A stretch of 64,000 nt of DNA from Baekduia alba (GTDB lineage Bacteria > Actinomycetota > Thermoleophilia > Solirubrobacterales > Solirubrobacteraceae), in NCBI RefSeq assembly GCF_028416635.1, contig NZ_CP114013.1, positions 62,001 through 126,000 on the forward strand. The letters are read 5' to 3'. Position 1 is the first letter of the stretch. Each line of letters begins with the position of its first letter. Below the pieces are notes generated by a model. It saw only the letters and a list, made by a program, of their open reading frames with translations. It was not told where the DNA came from and made no database searches. Positions 61,027 through 64,000 of the stretch are shown here, piece after piece. Made by a program: the position numbers and the translations under genes.

Positions 61027-62148
61027 TCAGGCGGCGAGCCGCAGCGCGAGCCCGAGCTCGAAGCGCGCCGAAGGGTCGTCGAGGTCGTCGCCGAGGCGCT
61101 CGCGCAGGCGCGTGAGGCGGTAGCGCACGGTCTGGTGGTGCAGGTGCAGCGCCTTGGCGATCTCGCGCGGGCGGCCCGGATGGTCGAGCCAGGCCTGGAG
61201 CGTCTCGCGCAGCAGCCGCTCGCGGGCAGGCGACGCGTCCCGCAGCGGGTCCAGGCGGGCGGCGACGAGCGCCTCGCCGGCGCCGGCGTCGGCGTGGACG
61301 ATCAGGTCGGCGAGGTGGTCCTCCCAGCGGTGGGGGCGGTCGGCGGGCAGGACGCCGGCGCGCGCGAGCGCCGCCAGCCGGCGTGCGCGCGCGAGGCTGA
61401 GCGGCGCCTGGTCGGCCGCGACGGCGGGGCCGGCCGCGAGCGGGAGCTCCTCGGCGAGCAGCGCGTCGGCGTCCTCCTCGCGCGCGACCGCCACCGCCAC
61501 GCCGTCGGCGCGGCCCAGCAGCAGGATGCGGTCGTCGAAGCGATGGCCCTCGGCCGAGAGCAGGACCGCGACGCGCAGCCGCGCGGGCAGCGGCCAGCCC
61601 GCGGCGGCGGCGAGCGCGTCGGCGTCGTCGCCGCGCCCGTCGAGCAGGGCGTCGAGCAGCGCCTGGCGCGCCCGGGCCCGGGCGCCCTGCGCGGCCTCGG
61701 CCTCGCGCGCGAAGCCCTCCAGCGAGTTGGCGGCCAGCTCGTCCATGTAGGCCATGGACTTGGACGCGAGCGTCAGCGCGACGTCGCCGGGCAGGTCCAG
61801 GTCGGCGGCGAAGGCCAGGACGCGGCGCCATCCGACCTGGGCGCCGATCCGGTAGGCCGCCATCAGCTCCTCGACGCTCGCGCCGGCCGCGGCCGTGGCG
61901 GCCCCGAAGGCGATGTGCCGCGCGCGGTCGTCGGGCGCGGTGTCGTCGAGGATCGCGACGAAGCGCTCGTGCGTGTGCGCGACGCCGAGGCGGACGTCGG
62001 CGGTGCCGACGCGCGCGACGAGCTCGGGGTGCTCGCGGTGCACGATCGCTTCGGTCGCGTCGGTCATCGCCGTGAGGTCCGCGCGCAGCAGCGCGATGAG
62101 CCGACTCATACCGTTGTGATGAAGCGCAGGGGCTGTTTCGTGCGTCAT
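61027..62148 (-). CDS. PucR/CdaR-type transcriptional regulator
   Basis: The 373-residue protein has an N-terminal helical RsbRD-like region (about 15-170), a central GGDEF-like degenerate domain, and a C-terminal PucR helix-turn-helix (about 315-360; PREIAKALHLHHQTVRYRLTRL). Such regulators often respond to metabolites. It is divergent from the SnoaL-like gene by about 40 bases and may control it. An ATG at 62109 (MSRLIALL) is an alternative start. Confidence 0.87.
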   Translation of the reverse strand: MTHETAPALHHNGMSRLIALLRADLTAMTDATEAIVHREHPELVARVGTADVRLGVAHTHERFVAILDDTAPDDRARHIAFGAATAAAGASVEELMAAYRIGAQVGWRRVLAFAADLDLPGDVALTLASKSMAYMDELAANSLEGFAREAEAAQGARARARQALLDALLDGRGDDADALAAAAGWPLPARLRVAVLLSAEGHRFDDRILLLGRADGVAVAVAREEDADALLAEELPLAAGPAVAADQAPLSLARARRLAALARAGVLPADRPHRWEDHLADLIVHADAGAGEALVAARLDPLRDASPARERLLRETLQAWLDHPGRPREIAKALHLHHQTVRYRLTRLRERLGDDLDDPSARFELGLALRLAA

Positions 62149-62153
62149 GGCCG

Positions 62154-62182
62154 TTGCGGGTTGATCGGTTCGTGCGTACCGT
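62154..62182 (+). promoter_or_regulatory. Promoter of the SnoaL-like gene
   Basis: TTGCGG (62154-62159), 17 bases, TACCGT (62177-62182); the ATG is seven bases downstream, so the transcript is probably leaderless. Confidence 0.5.
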
Positions 62183-62189
62183 CGCAGAT

Positions 62190-62681
62190 ATGGAGCTCGC
62201 CGTCGACAGTCCCCTCTCCGCCTACCGGGCCGCCTACGACGCCCACGACCTGGACGCGCTGCTCGCGACCATGCGTCCCGACGTCGCGCTGCACTCCCCG
62301 ATCACCGACCGCTTCGCGTTCCGCGGCCACGCGCAGCTGCGCGACCTGATGGAGGACGTGCACGCGGTGGTCTCCGACTCCGCCTACGTGCTCGACGTCG
62401 GCGACGACCGCACGCGGGTGCTGAAGCTGTCGGGCCGGATCGGCCGCCAGCCCTTCACCGAGACGCTGCTCATGCAGCTCGACGACGACGGGCTGATCGC
62501 GTCGATCGAGATCTTCGTCCGGCCGATGCCCGGCGTCACGGCGATGGCCGCGGCGCTCGGTCCCCGCATCGCCCGCCGGCGCTCGCGCGTGCGCGCGCTG
62601 CTGTTCCGCCTGATGATCGGCCCGCTGGCCTTCATGACGCGCACCGGCGAGCCGGTCGGCTCCAAGCTCGCCTCACCCTGA
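62190..62681 (+). CDS. SnoaL/NTF2-like protein
   Basis: The 163-residue protein has a cone-shaped NTF2-like core (about 5-115; YRAAYDAHDLDALLATMRPDVALHS is the typical opening) and an Arg-rich tail after residue 125. SnoaL-like folds serve as isomerases, hydrolases or ligand-binding proteins. No catalytic set is clear. Its end overlaps the convergent trmO gene by nine bases. Confidence 0.8.
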   Translation: MELAVDSPLSAYRAAYDAHDLDALLATMRPDVALHSPITDRFAFRGHAQLRDLMEDVHAVVSDSAYVLDVGDDRTRVLKLSGRIGRQPFTETLLMQLDDDGLIASIEIFVRPMPGVTAMAAALGPRIARRRSRVRALLFRLMIGPLAFMTRTGEPVGSKLASP

Positions 62682-63083
62682 GGCGTCGGCCGCCTTGAGG
62701 TCGACGATCGGCGTCCCGTCCAGCGCCTCGAGGTCGGAGACGAGCAGGCGCGCGCCGTCGACCGCGAGCACGGTCACCGGATGCAACCCGATGGGGTTGG
62801 GCCGGTCGGGCGAGCGCGTGCTGAACACGCCGGTGAGCGGGTTGTCCGGGTTGCCGCGCGGCCGGACCTCGAGGACGTCGCGGTCGGCGTGGTGCAGCCA
62901 CGTGATCAGCAGGAGCCGGTCGCCGGTCTGGATCGACCGGAGCGCCGGGAGCAGGTTGTCGTCGAGCTCGAGCCACGCGTCGGGCCCGCCTTCGGGACCC
63001 TGCTTGGGCGCGGCGGCGCGGTCGGTCAGCGGCGAGCGCACGACGCCGATCGGGCGCAGCGCGGGGGAGCGGTCTGGGGCCAT
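62673..63083 (-). CDS. trmO: TrmO family tRNA methyltransferase
   Basis: TrmO methylates N6 of t6A37 in tRNA using SAM. The 136-residue protein has LRPIGVVRSPLTDR, LLLITWLHHADRDVL, FSTRSPDRPNPIGLHPVTVLAV and LDGTPIVDLKA, the core motifs. It is shorter than E. coli TrmO, which has a C-terminal extension, but fits the compact bacterial and archaeal form. ATG lies six bases after TAGCGT (63095-63090, minus strand). Confidence 0.88.
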   Translation of the reverse strand: MAPDRSPALRPIGVVRSPLTDRAAAPKQGPEGGPDAWLELDDNLLPALRSIQTGDRLLLITWLHHADRDVLEVRPRGNPDNPLTGVFSTRSPDRPNPIGLHPVTVLAVDGARLLVSDLEALDGTPIVDLKAADASG

Positions 63084-63121
63084 CGGTCGACGCTACCCGG
63101 CGCGCGGCATCATGTCTTGGC

Positions 63122-63317
63122 ATGGCCCCGCTCCCCAGGGTCCTCGTGCCCGGCCTCTCCACGACGCCGCGCCAGTTCTTCGCGCAGCTCCCGGCGCCCT
63201 GGCGCTTCGCGCCCGTCCACGTCGCCGACACGACGCGCGGCGCGACGCATCACGAGATCGCCGTCCCGACGCTGATGCTCGTCGGCGAGGCCGACCAGCT
63301 CACGCCGGTCGAGCACG
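63122..63317 (+). pseudogene. Remnant of an alpha/beta hydrolase with a large internal deletion
   Basis: The reading MAPLPRVLVPGLSTTPRQFF is the normal start of an alpha/beta hydrolase. After about 40 residues it jumps to IAVPTLMLVGEADQLTPVEH, the segment with the acid residue that normally lies some 150 residues later. The nucleophile elbow is missing. It then runs directly into an ABC transporter fragment in another frame. Confidence 0.65.
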
Positions 63318-64000
63318 CTCCAGATCGGGCTGTACTCCGTGTTGGTGTTCATGACCCAGCGGCTGCTGTGGCCGCTGACCGAGCTCGGCGAGACGCTCGA
63401 CCTCTACCAGCGCGGCTGCGCGTCGATCCGGCGCATCCTCGACCTCGTCGACGCGCCGATCGCGATCCGGCCGGGCACGGCGGAGCTGCCGGCGCTCGCC
63501 GCCGACGCGGTCCCGGCGCGCGCGGCGGCGTTCCGCGACGTGTCGTTCTCCTACGGCAACGGCGTGCCGGTGCTCGACGGGCTGTCGCTGGACGTCGGGG
63601 CGGGGGAGACGCACGCGATCGTCGGCGCGACGGGGGCCGGGAAGTCGACCGTCGTCAAGCTGCTGCTGCGGCTGTACGAGGCCGGCGACGGCGACGGCGA
63701 GGTCGCGATCGACGACGTGCCGGTCGAGGCGCTGTCGTTCGGGTCGCTGCGCGGAGCGATCGGCTACGTGGGCCAGGACACGTTCCTGTTCGACGGGACC
63801 GTCGCGGAGAACCTGCGCTACGGCGCGTGGGACGCGAGCGACGACGCGCTGCGCGCCGCCGCGGAGCTGGCCGAGGCCGACGGCTTCGTGCGCGCGCTGC
63901 CCGACGGCTACGACACGCCGGTCGGCGAGCGCGGCGTCCGGCTGTCCGGCGGCCAGCGCCAGCGGCTGACGATCGCCCGCGCGCTGGCCCGCAACCCCTC
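63318..64000 (+). CDS. ABC exporter fragment (5' truncated; continues past the window)
   Basis: From LQIGLYSVLVFMTQRLLWPL the sequence is the last membrane helices of an ABC exporter, followed by its ATPase domain: Walker A GATGAGKST, Q-loop YVGQDTFLF, and signature LSGGQRQR. It lacks the first four or so membrane helices and any plausible start, since the frame opens only at 63276 after a stop. It joins directly to the hydrolase remnant, so it is either a decayed gene or the product of a wrong join. Confidence 0.75.

Noticed and set aside
62163-62170. ACCGATCA on the minus strand before the PucR-type regulator
   Set aside because: The -35 position reads TATCT/ATCTG, not TCAAG, and the start is 14 bases away; probably chance.
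1-64000. RNA genes, CRISPR arrays, insertion sequences or prophage
   Set aside because: No tRNA T-arm signature with a matching acceptor stem, no rRNA segment, no regular spaced repeats, no transposase or integrase motif was found by reading; a covariance-model scan could still reveal a small RNA.

Overview
The window comes from a very GC-rich (roughly 70-75%), flagellated bacterium. Codon use, TANNNT -10 boxes set 6-10 bases before many start codons (leaderless genes), a class E-type sortase with an LAFTG substrate, and a compact flagellar export operon next to cell-wall glycan genes point to an actinobacterium of the Thermoleophilia/Solirubrobacterales kind (Conexibacter- or Solirubrobacter-like). 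That placement is an inference.

Layout. 1-7.8 kb: flagellar export operon (fliO tail, fliP, fliQ, fliR, flhB, flhA, flhF, a PilZ protein, two small proteins), mostly with overlapping stops and starts. 7.8-18 kb: flagellin, a CHAP peptidoglycan hydrolase and two very large multi-domain glycosyltransferases around convergent purM. 18-24.8 kb: uppP, a DedA protein, a methyltransferase/kinase-like fusion, a DegT aminotransferase, a DUF354 protein and a Gfo/Idh/MocA-type protein. 24.8-37.3 kb: surface polysaccharide functions (CapD-type dehydratase, LytR_C protein, O-antigen ligase-like and GT39-like membrane proteins, flippase) with an inserted comA-phosphatase pair. 37.6-44.5 kb: a minus-strand operon of carrier protein, acyl-CoA dehydrogenase-like protein, amino acid:[carrier protein] ligase, DUF1839, GH2 and GT2, with acpS just upstream. 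44.5-49.4 kb: GNAT, a frameshifted gene, and a GT4-GT2-phosphoglycosyltransferase-ATP-grasp operon. 49.4-64 kb: mostly metabolic and envelope genes (DUF3105, hydrolase, GMC oxidase, SDR, transketolase, SLT/LAS-peptidase fusion, orphan DNA methyltransferase, sortase with its substrate, TrmO). The right end holds two joined gene remnants.

The main result is a shared promoter. Six sites match T(C/G)AA(G/C)-N14/15-NCCGAT(A/C)(A/G), close to the flagellar sigma-28/sigma-D consensus. They precede flagellin, the CHAP hydrolase, the second giant glycosyltransferase, the methyltransferase fusion, the Gfo/Idh/MocA-type protein, and the carrier-protein operon. Five of the six place the start codon 7-9 bases after the -10 box. 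Flagellin instead has a leader of about 90 bases with CsrA-like sites. Three proteins, two of them preceded by their own copy of this promoter and the third just downstream of the CHAP promoter, also share an unassigned domain of about 120 residues. The simplest reading is a late-flagellar regulon that includes a flagellin or filament glycosylation pathway, possibly with an aminoacyl or aminoacyl-derived decoration supplied by the amino acid:carrier-protein ligase operon.

No rRNA, tRNA, CRISPR array, insertion sequence or prophage was recognised. No stretch longer than 300 bases lacks a gene; the longest is 37347-37603.
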